Assembly (NCBI GenBank): GCA_028274465.1
Contig: CM051456.1
Location: forward strand, 77,610,753-77,674,752
DNA length: 64,000 nt
Direction of reading: 5' to 3'
Source: Plantago ovata
Lineage: Eukaryota; Streptophyta; Magnoliopsida; Lamiales; Plantaginaceae
Both the position numbers and the translations under genes were made by a program. The notes under the pieces are model-generated. The model saw nothing but the letters and a program-made list of their open reading frames with translations, did not search any database and was not told where the DNA came from. Each line of letters opens with the position of its first letter. Positions within the stretch are counted from its first letter, which is position 1. This document shows, in pieces, positions 52,543 through 63,881 of this stretch.

Positions 52543-54660
52543 TTACTGACTTTGCTTATACTCATGAAAGAGTTGACTTTGCTTGGTTTTGAAACCGAGT
52601 CCACTTTTCGGAGAATGTTGAGCTTTTGCGTCAGCAACCTTACTTGATTCAGGTTTGTCAGCAAAGGACTTCTGATTACTTTTAGTAATCTTGCCTTTGG
52701 TTTTAACAACTTGCTTTTCAGCAACTTGTTTGGCGGGATGCTTCTCAACATCCTTTTTCTTTCCAGTTTGCTTCTCAGCAACCTGTTTTCCTTTTAAAGT
52801 CTTGTTACTTTGAGTAGCAACAACGGGCTTTATGGTCATAGGTACTTGATTGCTTGTTTCAGCAACCTTAGATTGACCAAACTGATAGATTTCTGGTAGA
52901 CCACTATCAGTAGCACGTACAAAGGAGATAGGTGATTTATCTCTACTCAAGATTTCTACGTCATCACCTTCATACATTGCGCCTAAACCTTCTTTCTAAG
53001 ATGGATCTCTCGAATAAGAGTTTAGTTCATTCAGCATATTACTTGCGTCCACATAAGATTTGAAATTGATTTTCATCTTTTTCATCTCTTGGATTTCAGC
53101 AAGTAACTTTAGAATTGAGGACTGATATTCTTCCAATTCTAATGCCATTTGAGAATTCTTCTCTGTAACTTCAGCAATCAACTTCTTAAGACGCCTTATT
53201 TCAGCATCCTTTTCTTCTGTCTCTTCCTTCAGCAAGACGTAGTTTTCAGTAGTCTGCTTGGTCAGAGTTTCAGCAATTTGTAGTTTCTCTTTCTGTTTGC
53301 TTAGAGTTTTCTCAAATCTTTCGATTTCTCCTTGAATCTTGTCAAGGTCAATCTCGTCTTCACTTTCTGAGTCTGAGTCAGAGGTAGGGTTGTTTACCTG
53401 ACCGGCCATGAGGCAGAATTCGTAGTTTGACACATCTGGATAAGCTTCCATAGCTATTCCACAAACTTCTTTGCCAATCTCCACGTCTAGAGTGGCTTCT
53501 TCATCGTCGGTGTCTGAACTTTCATCCTCACTGTCTTCGGAGCTAGTATCAATACACAATGCATCAATTTTTGCTTGAAGCTTCTTCTTTTCTTCAGCAA
53601 TAAAAGCTCTTTTGAACTTCTTCTTCTTTTCAGCAGATTTGCCTTTCAGCAAAGGGCAATTAGCTTTGAAGTGTCCAGGCATTTTGCAGTAAAAGCATAG
53701 ATCATTTCCAACTGCTGGTTCTTCTGATGAAGTAGCTTGCTGAGCTTGCTTGTTCAGCGAGCTAGTCTCATTCTTGTACTTATGGTAGTTGTTACCAAGA
53801 TGCTTTTTCAGCTTCTCTTTTGCTTTTCGCCTTTCAAGTTCCTTGCTGATGAATTTCTTCATGTTTTTGACAACCAAAGAGTTTTCATCAATAGGTTCTT
53901 TTTCATTCTTCTTTTCAGAAGATGATGGCTTTGCAGCAAGAGCATTGTTTTGCGATTTTTCAGCAAATACATTTTCTCTTTGCTTTGACTCATAGTTGAC
54001 AGTAGCAAGATGAGAAAACAACTATGTTGGTGTAATGTCTGGCATTCCTTGATTATAATAGAAATTCTGAGTGTGGATCCATTCTTGATTCACACTTCTG
54101 ATGATAGTTTTCACTTTCTCAGAATCTGAGTAAAGGTTTCCAACACCCAAGGCTGCCATTTCACTAACAAGAGTTGTGAATCTGAAATCCAAGTCTTCCA
54201 GTGACTCGTTTGTACCTTGCTTAAAGTTTTGAAACTTTAATTTAAGTACTTCAAGTTTGTTTTCCGTGCTTTTGTCAGATCCAGCACAAAGATCTTGAAC
54301 CATTTTCCAAGCTTCCTTTACAGTCTTAGCACCCCAAAGTTTGCACTGTATGGTATACGGAGTTGATCGAATGATGATATTTCTTGCTTGACCATCAAGA
54401 CGGAATCTCTTAGCTTCGTCAGAAGTCCATTCCTCTCTTGGTTTTGGCACAACCGTATCTGATGGTTCGCCTAGGATAGTTTCCTTTCCAGCTTCAGTGG
54501 TCTTGTGAGGGAAACTCCTTTCAACCTTAGTGATCTTGTTACGTCCATCATTAATGACGGTGACCATCTCATCACTAATGGCCTCAAGATGTAGCATCAT
54601 GTTGTTTCGCCATTTCTCGTAATTTTCCAGCTTCAGCAAGGGAGCATCTCCTAAAGACAT
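52543..54660 (-). pseudogene. Copia gag (best copy)
   Basis: The ATG at 54660 gives MSLGDAPLLKLENYEKW. The N-terminal UBN2/gag region includes LWGAKTVKEAWKMVQDLCAG and LEVLKLKFQNFKQGTNESLE. A CX2CX4HX4C zinc knuckle (CFYCKMPGHFKANC), an acidic stretch (EDSEDESSDTDDEE) and a long coiled coil (IQGEIERFEKTLSKQKEKLQ, KKLIAEVTEKNSQMALELEE) follow, then a Lys-rich tail. Three in-frame stops (54022, 52996, 52543) interrupt a single frame. A large gag with a C-terminal coiled coil is typical of Sireviruses. Bases 52543-54101 are duplicated left of the gap; 54102-54660 occur only here. Confidence 0.9.
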
Positions 54661-54758
54661 CCTGTCAGCAAAGCACTACCAAACTGATCAAGTGAGAGTG
54701 ATTTACGGAAAGCACCTAACGGGATCTAGGTTCAGTGCTGAAGGTTAAAGAACCTCCA

Positions 54759-54770
54759 GCTCTGATACCA
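54759..54770 (-). other. Copia primer-binding site (initiator tRNA-Met type)
   Basis: The minus strand reads TGGTATCAGAGC, two bases inside the 5' LTR. It is the classical primer site of plant copia elements. Confidence 0.92.
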
Positions 54771-54772
54771 CT

Positions 54773-56421
54773 TGTTGGTCCCTTTAAACAACAAGAAAAG
54801 ACTAAGGGGGGGGGGGGGTGAATAGTCTTTTCAAACTTTCGTCGTTTAAAACTTTCTCAGCAAGTGCTTATTACTTTTCAGTAATGAGTTTGCTGATACT
54901 TAACTTTCTCAGCAAGCGTAAGTTACTTTTCAGTAGCTAGGTTTGCTGATACTTAAAATCAGAGAGTGGAAGTCTTTGCTACAATAAGTGCTCTTTCAGT
55001 AAGTAAAGGTTTCAGTAAGTGATGTGAGTGACTGTGTACAGACAGATATGATTTGCTGAAAACTAAGTACAGTAAGTAAATCACACAAACACTTTTATAG
55101 TGGTATTTGAGAGTGACGTAATCTCTCAACTAATCCACTTTGTCCTTTCTAGGACTGAATCCACTAGATATGATTGAGGTTCCTTACAATCTCCTATCTA
55201 GAGCGATTCAAACAGAAACCAAAGCACACTTGCTTCGTCTCCAACCTAATCTAGAGAACGTAACCTTGTTCTCCACCAAACTTGGTACTTTTAATCAGCA
55301 AAACAATGCCCGATTAAGTTCCCCCTGAATATCACGCCTGAAAGGGTGTATTTTCAGTTAGAGAGTTTTGGGGTGAGATAACTTAATTATAACTTATTCA
55401 GTTACAACAAGTAATCTAAGAAACACAACTTTGAATACTTTGTAGTAGACAAGTTTGATTGTTTCTGGTGTCAAGACTTGTTCTTGTTCGAAAGAAAGAA
55501 CACTTAACTAATTTCTTAGCCGAGTTTGTTCTACTTCTTCACAAGTAGCTTTTTCAAGCTTTAAGTCTTGGAACGGATCAACAGTATAGAGAGTTTGAAG
55601 GTATGTGAGTTTAAGCACAAGTGAGATTTTTATCACGTTGTTAACACACTTCAACTCTTCGCCGGATGACCTCTATTTATAGTGAAAATAAGGAGCCGTT
55701 TGAATTTTAAATTCCAAGGCTTTTGATCCTTAAGATGTCACTATCTTGCTTTTGTACTTTCAGCAGCGTCCTTGTTTGTCTTCTAGTCTTCATGTCCTTC
55801 GCGTGCATGCTTTGCATTTAATGCTTATTTGAATAGAATTCAAACAGTAACATTGGAGCGCAAAAGTAAGTACTTTCAGCAAGAGGTCACATATGTTCCA
55901 TCAGCAAGTGGTCAGTCTCAGTTTCAGCAAGCACAACCTACTCTGTCTTTCAGATTTTCACTTATGCAATGTTGTTGCTGAAGTTTCCACTTTCTGAGCA
56001 ACACGTGCCTTTGTAGATACCAGTATTCAGAAATCTTCTTGTCTTCAGATCTTCGAAATCTTCAAGTCTTCAGATCTTCGATAATCTTCAAGATTCTAAG
56101 CGTTTTCTAAATGCTTCAATAGTTTGTTTGTAAAAACAAAGTACATCGTCAGCAAATGCTTCAATAGGTTATTTTCTTTTCAGAAAATAAGATACATCAT
56201 AAGCTAAAGCTTCAATAAGTTATTTTCTTTTCAGAAAATAAAATACATCGTAAGCGGTAAAAACCAACCTATCTAGCACCTAATCTAAGTCTTCAGCAAA
56301 TGTTCCTCTTTTACAATGTCCTTAAAATTCTAAATTCCTATGGACCTTAAGAGTACTAGTTACTCGACTTTCCTTAATTTAGCATGGTTAATTGTTCATC
56401 AAAATTACAATTTTCCTAACA
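54773..56421 (-). repeat. Copia 5' LTR (1649 bp)
   Basis: The minus strand starts TGTTAGGAAAATTG (56421) and ends GGGACCAACA (54773). Near its end a 9-bp perfect inverted repeat (AAAAGACTA/TAGTCTTTT, 54796-54804 and 54822-54830) encloses a run of 12 G. TTCAGCAA/TTGCTGAA words recur throughout. The outer boundary is fixed by the change to Athila-type LTR sequence at 56422. Confidence 0.88.
55673..55682 (-). promoter_or_regulatory. TATA box of the copia LTR promoter
   Basis: The minus strand reads CTATAAATAG, about 900 bp before the LTR end. Transcription would run leftwards into gag. Confidence 0.6.
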
Positions 56422-57376
56422 CTTAGCATAGGAGACTCTTTTTCTTATCAATTTGGAGGATTAAGCATAGCGATTGGACCTCGTTGTTTATCAATTCTTG
56501 CTTGTGAGTTAGCAATTCTTCGGAGATTGATGCCCTTCGTTGGTAACTTGTATCTCACGATTTTTCTACTTTTATTTATTTCTTTCAACATGTTTTCATT
56601 CAATCTTGCTTTGATTCTTGTTGATTGCAATTTATCTATGAGTAGCTAAATCTATAGTTGGTGATAGTATGTGATTTCTTAGCTAGGGTTTTTAATTATG
56701 CATGATTGGTTGTAACGCGATTCAGACTTGACTTAATACTTTATTTCTTTGATCTATCTAAGCCCTCTATCTTCGTAGTGTTTAATTGAACGGAACACAT
56801 TGGACAATTCTTGATCTTAGATTTCTATGCAAACATTTCAAGTACTTCATGCATGATTATTAACCTGATGCTTTGAATGATCATACTATCGCTAAGTCGA
56901 TTGTTGAGTTTATAGTTTAAGTTAAATTAGATAAAGCTAGTTATAGTCCGTAGAGATCGACACTCGAGGTTATTTTACTTCTACACTACGTACCTTGGTT
57001 TTCGTTGTAGTTGAGAATTGCCTTTGGCTAAAAACAAATTTATTTGATTAATTGAGTCTGACAAATTCGGTTCATCAAATTGGCGCTGCTGCCGGGGACT
57101 ATACTCCTTTTTTTTTTTTCTGTTTAGCTTATTTTTATTTTTAGCATTCAATTCCTAAATATAGTAGTTTAGTTAATTTGATCTCTCTTGATACTCTTTT
57201 CTTTGCTTGTTACAGATAGTGTATGCGAAGTACACGATCTAGAGTAACACCGCTTGCTGAACCAATCGCTGAAATCGACAGAGTCTACCAATTTCTTTGT
57301 ATCTCTACACAGTCTTTTTGAAGAAATCGTCAGGCAGAAGCTAGACCACTGATATCATGGGTTCAACCCACCAAGG
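56422..57376 (+). mobile_element. Element D: fragment of an Athila-like retrotransposon (C subfamily)
   Basis: The second part of a 5' LTR (56422-57077), a primer site (57081-57098, TGGCGCTGCTGCCGGGGA) and the first ~50 codons of gag (ATG 57223) are present. Copia interrupts the LTR on the left; element E interrupts gag on the right after WVQPTK. Confidence 0.85.
57223..57376 (+). pseudogene. Element D gag, 5' fragment
   Basis: Starts MRSTRSRVTPLAEPIAEIDR as in B. A deletion then removes the Arg-rich segment after DRVY and shifts the frame. RPLISWVQPTK is recognisable just before the LTR of E. Confidence 0.8.
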
Positions 57377-58554
57377 TGATGAATGTGTATTTTACACTTT
57401 CATTTGAGTCTTTTTCACCTAATTTAGCTATCATCTGTGTTAATTTAGCTATATTTTAGTGCATTTTATTAGAATAGTGTCACATTTCCCTTTAGTTTGT
57501 ATTTTACAGGTTTTGGTTGAAAAACGAGGTTTTCCGGGCAATTATATTAAAGTAGACAAGGAATTGGTGTTCCAGAAGCCTAATTGGAGTATCTGAAAGA
57601 TTCCGGATAGGATTTGAAGTCTAGGGGTCGAGTCTGAAGGCTAAAAGGTCACTAGAAGGCAAAAATCGAGTCCGAAAAGGGGAAGAAATCCAAAAACGCG
57701 TAAAAAATGCGTATTTGGCCGAAAAATACTCCCGGGCTAGTCGCCCGGGACATGGGGCCCTTCGCCCGGTGTGTGGGGCCCTTCGCCCCACACCTCCCGA
57801 ATACCTGTATATAGTTGCTCAGTTTTCTCCGTTTTTCATACTTTTCCAGACCTTTCTCTCACGTTTCTCTGTACTTTTAGGTAGGAATTTCCCAGAGCCT
57901 GTTCTGGGGGTTCTTAGCTTAGGAGATACTTTTTCTTAGCAGTTTGGAGCTTGTAAGATCGCGATTCTTCGGAGATTGACAACCTTCAGTAACAATGTAT
58001 CTTACAGTTTTTCTATTTATATTTATATATCTTTCATCATGTTTTCATTCATTCGTGGTATGATTTCTGTTGATTGCATGACAACTATGAGTAGCTAAAC
58101 TTCTCGTTGGTGATAGTATGTGATTTCTCAGCGAAGGGTTGATAATTATGCTAATGGCTATATCGCGCATTATACTCTGAGTTATTGCTTTATTTCTTTG
58201 ATCTATCTAAATGAATATCTTCGTAGTGTTGAATAATTACGGAACAGAATTGGACAATTCATTGATCAAAGATCTCCATGCAAAACCGAGGAATTTATGC
58301 ATGATTATTAACCCGTTATGCTTTGAATGACCATACTATCACCAATCTCCATTATCTGTTAAGAAAAACCTTTGCTAAGTCGTCTGCTATTTTATACTCT
58401 CAAGTTAAATTAGATAAAGCTAGTTATAGTCCTTAGAGATCGACACTCGAGGTTATTCTACTGCTACACTACGGTTTTCGTTGTAGTTGTGAATTGCCTT
58501 TGGCTAAATAAAATTTATTTGATTAATTAGAATCTGACAAATTCCGGTTCATCA
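57377..58554 (+). repeat. Element E 5' LTR (1178 bp)
   Basis: TGATGAATGTG...GGTTCATCA. The palindrome area at ~57731-57790 is CCCGGGCTAGTCGCCCGGG plus GGGGCCCTTCGCCC units, partly decayed from the GGCGAWYCGCC core. The TATA-like TATATAG follows near 57809. Confidence 0.92.
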
Positions 58555-58557
58555 AAT

Positions 58558-58575
58558 TGGCGCCGTTGCCGGGGA
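58558..58575 (+). other. Element E primer-binding site
   Basis: TGGCGCCGTTGCCGGGGA, the exact tRNA-Asp-type site, three bases after the LTR. Confidence 0.92.
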
Positions 58576-58708
58576 CTATACTCCTTTTTTCTGTTTAATT
58601 TGTTTATATTTTCAGCATTCAATTCCTAGTTCTAGTAGTTTTAGTTTTCCTATTTAATCTCTCTCTGATACTCCTTTCCTAGTTTGTCACAGATATTCAC
58701 GTCTTGTG

Positions 58709-60311
58709 ATGGCTCGCCCACTTTTGAAATCATGGGTTCAACCCAACAGAGCACTGATGAGAGGTCCGGCTATTGTTCTTTCTGCTGCAACTCGTGATTT
58801 GGAAATCAAAAGTTGCATGTTCCAGCAACTCCCGAGGTTCTATGGGGTGGCTAGGGAAGATGTTATGGGATACCTGAATGATATTGACGATTTTATCAAC
58901 AATCTTCCAAGGCCCGGATCAGGGATAACGGACGATGAGCTGAGGATGAAGGTTTTTGCTATGGGGCTTGGTGATAACGCCAAGGCATGGTTAGGCTCTC
59001 TGGAAGCCGGATCACTAGACACCTGGGACAAGGTGTATTCTGCTTTATGGAGAAATAATTTCCTCACACATTGACTACCGCGCTTAAGGCGTAAATCACT
59101 GGATTCAAACAGGACTATGATGAGACCATCTACACCGCTTTCGAGAGGTTCAAGGACCTCATGCACAAGTGTCCACACCATGGTTTTGAGCTTCCTGATC
59201 TTGTCCAGCACTTCTATAATGGACTCACATATGAGAGTCAACAGGTGGTGGATTTCCAATGCCGTGGTACTATCTGGGAAGAGACCGCCGAGGATGTGTG
59301 GGCGTGTTTCGAAAGGCTTACTAAAGGATCTCAGTCCAAGGATCCAAGAGCAATGGTTAGGAGGCGTGGACCTGAGGCTCAACCAAACCAGGAGATCCCA
59401 ATGCATGAAGTGAATGGTGTGAGTGGCGATACGTTCGAAGGTTTCGCCAGTCAGATGAGGCAAGCTCTAAGTGGCCTAATCGGAACATCTCTCTCCAACG
59501 AGGTATTTAGGGTGTGCAAGAATTATGGGCACGGGGCTCATATGTGTAGATCAGATCTAGCAAGAGAAGATGTTCACTGGGGAAACCGTAGTAATCCTAC
59601 CCCTAAGGTCGAAGCATCTACATCCAAGTCAGCAACTCTCTTGGATAATTTACAGAAATTGGTGGATATCACCAAAGTGTTTTTGAAGAGATACGAGGAG
59701 GATTCGGTAAAGATCAATGCTCGTCTGGATCAATTGGAAGCTAGAGCTAGTAGAGAGCAAGGAAAGTTACATAGCAGCACTGAGAGGTCCATGTCAATCA
59801 ACTTGGTAGGAGATCTTCCAGTGGAAATCACCATTAAGCAAGTTGCTGCGTGCGAGTGTGGTGCAAAAGACGAGCCTCCATTTGCCAAGGAGGAAGATAA
59901 AGATCTGGGACTCAAGGTAACTAATGAAGAACCTAAGGATCCTGAACCAATTCCTGATAGCTTTGATGTTAAGGTTGGGATTGGTAGTCTCGATGACGTC
60001 CGTGCTACACTAGATACGGGATCTTACTCGAATGTGCTACCCATGAATGTGTTTGAGAAGAGTGGCCTTGGAGATCTTTCGAAGCATAAGGCCATTGTGC
60101 AACTAGCGGATGGATCCTTTGTGAGACCCGAAGGCATTGTGAAGAACGTATTGGTTAAGATTGGTGAAGCTTCTGTGTACACCAATTTTGTAGTTATGTC
60201 GGTGTCTACACCTGGGATGGGGGATGTTGTTCTCTTGGGGGGAACGTTCTTGACCAAACTACGCTCCGTGATAGACATCTACCGAAGGACTTGCACCATT
60301 GAGGTGGATGG
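58709..60311 (+). pseudogene. Element E gag-protease, interrupted at its end
   Basis: The first ATG with homology is 58709 (MARPLLKSWVQP); the ~60 N-terminal codons present in A and F are missing. A one-base loss near 59047 shifts the frame, and a TAA at 59092-59094 (CAA elsewhere) follows. From 59161 the frame is open through gag and protease. The zinc knuckle has lost its first Cys (FRVCKNYGHGAHMC). Protease retains DTGSYSNVLP, but LLGRTF is LLGGTF. The frame then continues 22 codons into the LTR of F, which is meaningless sequence. Confidence 0.9.
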
Positions 60312-61552
60312 TGATGAATGTGTATTTTACACTTTCATTCGAGTCTTTTTCACCTATTTTAGCTATCCTCTATGTTAATTTAGCTATATTTTAGTACATT
60401 TTATTAGAATAGTGTCACGTTTCCCTTTAGATTTTATTTTACAGGTTTTGGTTGAAATTCGGAGATTTCCGGGCAATTATATTGAAGTCTACAAGGAATT
60501 GGTGTTCCAGAAGCCTATTTGGAGTATCTGAAGGTTTCCGGATAGGATTTGAAGTCTAGGGGCCGAATCTGGAGGTTAGAAGGCCACTAGAAGTCTAAAA
60601 CCGAGTCCGAAAAGGTGAAGAAATCCAAATCCGCATCGAAAAACACAGAATTCCGCGAAAAAGGCGGGGGTCGAACCGTCCCAGAGTTAATTCGGGGCCT
60701 ATATATATTGCTCAGTTTTCTCTCCGAAAATCATATCTTTCCAAGCCTACTTTCTCACCTCTCTCTATAGTTTTAGGTAGGAACTTCCCGGGGCCTGTCC
60801 TGGGAGTTCCATAGCTTAGGGGATACTTTTTCATAGCAGATTGGAGCGCGTAGGATTGCAATCATCCGGAGATTGACAACCTTCGGTAACTTTGTATCTT
60901 ACAGTTTTTATCTACTTATTTTATCTTCTTTCAATATGTTTTCTTCTATGATTTCTATTGATTGCATGCCTATTATGAGTAGCTAAAATTATCGTTGGTG
61001 GTAGTATGTGAATTCTTAGCGAGGGAAGATAATCATGCTAATGGCTATATCGCGCATTATACTCCGTGTCATTGCTTTATTTCGTTGATCAGTTGTAACC
61101 AAAATTCTCGTATGTTGTATTGATCATTATGCACACTTGGACACTTGTCGACCATCAGACCAATTATCTTCGTAGTGTTGAATAATTACGGAACACATTA
61201 GGACGTTAGTTGTTGACAAGTCAGACCCAATTATCTTCGTAGTGCTTAATACTTGCAACATGACACTAGATTGATTCAAAGATCTCTATGCAAGACCGAG
61301 GAATTTATGCATGATTATCGACCTATTATGTTAAGAAGGACCATACTATCACCAATCTCCATTATCTGCTAGAAACCCCCTATTGCTATCTGTCTGCTGT
61401 TTTTATGTTCTTAATTAGATTTGATAAAGCTAGTATAGTCCTGAGAGAACGACACTCGAGTCATTCTACTACTACACTACGGTTTTCGTTGTAGTTGTGG
61501 ATTGCCTTTGGCTAATTACAAATTTATTTGACTGAATCTGACACGTTCATCA
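60312..61552 (+). repeat. Element F 5' LTR (1241 bp)
   Basis: TGATGAATGTG...CGTTCATCA. It is closest to the LTRs of A. Its palindrome cluster is reduced to a short GGCGGGGGTCGAACCGTCCC remnant near 60663, so this copy has largely lost the array; TATATAT follows near 60702. Confidence 0.92.
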
Positions 61553-61721
61553 AATTGGCGCCGTTGCCGGGGACTATACTCCTTTTTTCTGTTTAATTTG
61601 TTTATATTTACAGCTTTAGATTCCTAATTCTTTTAGTTTTAGTTTTCATTTTTAATCTCTCTCTGATACTGCTTTCCTAGTTTGTTTCTAATCACTTTTC
61701 CTAGTCTGTCACAGATAGTGT

Positions 61722-63881
61722 ATGTCGCATACACGTTCTGCAGGAACACCGCTTGCTAATTCAATTGCTGAGATCGATAGAGTCTACCACCAAAGAAGGC
61801 GACTACTTGAAAGGTGCGCACTAGAGGAAATAGAGGAAACCGATTTCTCTGAATCTCTAATTAGTCTATTCAAGGAAATCGACGGAATGGCAGAAGCTAG
61901 ACCACTGAAGGCATGGGTACAACCCACCAAGGATCGTATGAGGGGACCGGCGATAGTTCTTTCGTCTGCAACCCGAGATCTGGAGATCAAGAACCACGCA
62001 TTCCAACAACTTCCGAGGTTCTATGGCTTATCAAGGGAAGATGTGATGGGGTACTTGCATGATATCGATGATTTCGTCAACCAACTCCCACAACCCGGAG
62101 CTGACATAACAACGGATGAGTTGAGGATGAAGGTTTTTGCTATGGGACTTGGCGACAGAGCCAAGTCATGGCTGAGCTCTCTTCCAGCAGGCTCGCTGGA
62201 CACTTGGGAAAAGGTTTTTTCAGCTTTCATGGAGAAATACTTCCCACACACTCTGACTACCGCGCTTAAGGTGCAGATCACTGGATTCAAGCAGGACTAT
62301 GATGAGACCATCTACACCACGTTCGAGAGGTTCCAAGATCTCACGAACAAGTGCCCTCACCACGGTTTTGAACTTTCCGACCTAGTCCAACACTTCTACA
62401 ATGGACTAACCTTCGAGAACCAACAAGTGGTGGATTTCCAATGCCGAGGCAATATTTTGGAGGAAACCGCAGAAGCCGTCTGGGCAGTTTTCAAAAGGCT
62501 TGCTAAGGGTTCGCAGTTCAAGGACCCAAGAGCAATGGTTAGGAGACGTGGACATGAAGCTCCACCGACTCAAGAAGCCCCTATGTACAGGGGGAATGGG
62601 GATCAATTCGAGTGCTTTACCAACGAATTGAAGCAAGTCCTCAAGAGCACCACCGGAACAACTGTTTCGAACGAAGTATGCCGAATATGCAAGAACTATG
62701 GGCATGGGGCTCATATGTGTAGATCGGAGCTGGCATACGATGATGGCAACTGGGCTCGAGGAAGTGAAGAGGAAGCCTTTGCTACGGAGTTTGGCACTCA
62801 AGAAGTTAGCTACGGACAAGACGGTAGGAATCCTCGAGGTGGATTTTGGAGAAGAGGATACCGCAACAATCAAGGATATGAACCGGCTAACCAAACTTAT
62901 GGACCTAACCAAGACCGTAGTAGGATGAACTATGGTAATGATCACTGCGAAAGCCCCGCTCCGAAAGAGCCACCGAAGTCGAAGACGGCTCTACTGATGG
63001 AGAACTTGCAGAAGATGGTTGATCACACACAAAGTTTTCTCAAACGTTATGAAGAAGATTCTGAGAAGACTAGGGCAAGGCTCGATAAGTTGGAAGAGAG
63101 CACTAGGCTTGCCCATCAAAAGTTGCAATAGTTGATCGACCGAGGAGCAAGTAGGGAGCAAGGCAAACTGCCTAGCAACACTGAGAAGTCATTGTCCATT
63201 AACTTAGTGGGTGATCTACCTGTTCAAATCACCATCAAGAAGGTTGCTAAGTGCGAGAGTTGCAAGAGGGAACTTCCCCCACAGGCCGAAGAAGAAGAAA
63301 AGGACCTTGGTACTGACAAGAGTGAAGAGGAGCAAGAGGATCCCGAGCCACTCCCTCAAAGTTTTGATGTTAAGGTCGGGATTGGGGAGCTTGAAGATGT
63401 CCGAGCCACACTAGACACTGGATCCTACTCTAATGTGCTCCCTTTGAACGTTTTCGAAAAGAGTAACCTTGGAGAACTAACTTTGCATAAGGCTATTGTG
63501 CAACTGGCAGATGGATCCCTTGTGAAACCCGAAGGCGTTGTGAAGAATGTATTAGTCAAAATTGGTGAAGCCTCTGCCCACACCGATTTTGTAATTATGC
63601 CAGCATCAGCACCAGGAACGGGGGATGTCATACTCTTAGGACGAACATTCTTGACTAAGCTACGCTCCGTAATGGACATCTACCAAAGGACTTGCACTAT
63701 CGAAGTGGATGGCAAGCAACATGTGTTGAAAGCCATATCTGATCCATCTGATCCACCCGATACTTCTAACACTATTGATTACAGTGGTCTTAACGTCTAT
63801 GTTCACTCTTATTCACAGGATCAAAGCACGGGAAGGAGAATCATGAAGGGGAAGTCTAGTACCCTCAGAAGGAAAAGATAG
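61722..63881 (+). pseudogene. Element F gag-protease (one nonsense codon)
   Basis: The best-preserved copy in the window: 720 codons from ATG 61722 (MSHTRSAGTPLANSIAEIDR) to TAG 63879-63881 in one frame. The only break is TAG at 63129-63131, where A and B have GAA. It carries the full gag core, an intact CX2CX4HX4C knuckle (CRICKNYGHGAHMC), a Glu-rich linker (EEEEKDLGTDKSEEEQEDPE), a protease with DTGSYSNVLP and LLGRTFLTKLRS, and the family C-terminus TLRRKR. It shows the natural length and end of the protein: no reverse transcriptase follows in frame. Confidence 0.93.

Larger units (their letters stand above)
40635..56421 (-). mobile_element. Sirevirus-like Ty1/copia retrotransposon, 3'-truncated, with assembly gap
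   Basis: On the minus strand: 5' LTR (56421-54773), tRNA-Met-type primer site (54770-54759), gag, protease, integrase, reverse transcriptase/RNase H (to 44372), a hairpin array and a post-pol ORF (43463-40635). The 3' LTR and the end of the last ORF are missing at the junction with element C. A post-pol ORF, a coiled-coil-rich gag and an LTR with a poly-G hairpin fit the Sirevirus (SIRE/Maximus) type. The span is inflated by a ~4.4-kb repeat either side of the N gap; collapsing it gives about 11.3 kb. Its right end lies in LTR D. Confidence 0.88.
57377..60311 (+). mobile_element. Element E: Athila-like copy, inserted in D and interrupted by F
   Basis: Complete 5' LTR, primer site and gag-protease up to TIEVDG, then the LTR of F at 60312. 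The remainder (ORF2, 3' LTR) is not in the window. Candidate left target duplication CAAGG (57372-57376). The proteins form a separate subfamily from A/F and B/C. Confidence 0.85.

Noticed and set aside
45221..54101. Recent tandem duplication of the copia element
   Set aside because: The copies flank a 100-N gap, and their differences are indels concentrated at the contig ends, so assembly overlap is the simpler explanation.
54805..54818. Poly-G run as a sequencing artefact
   Set aside because: It is enclosed by a perfect inverted repeat at a position where Sirevirus-type LTRs are known to carry such a run; the exact G count is uncertain.
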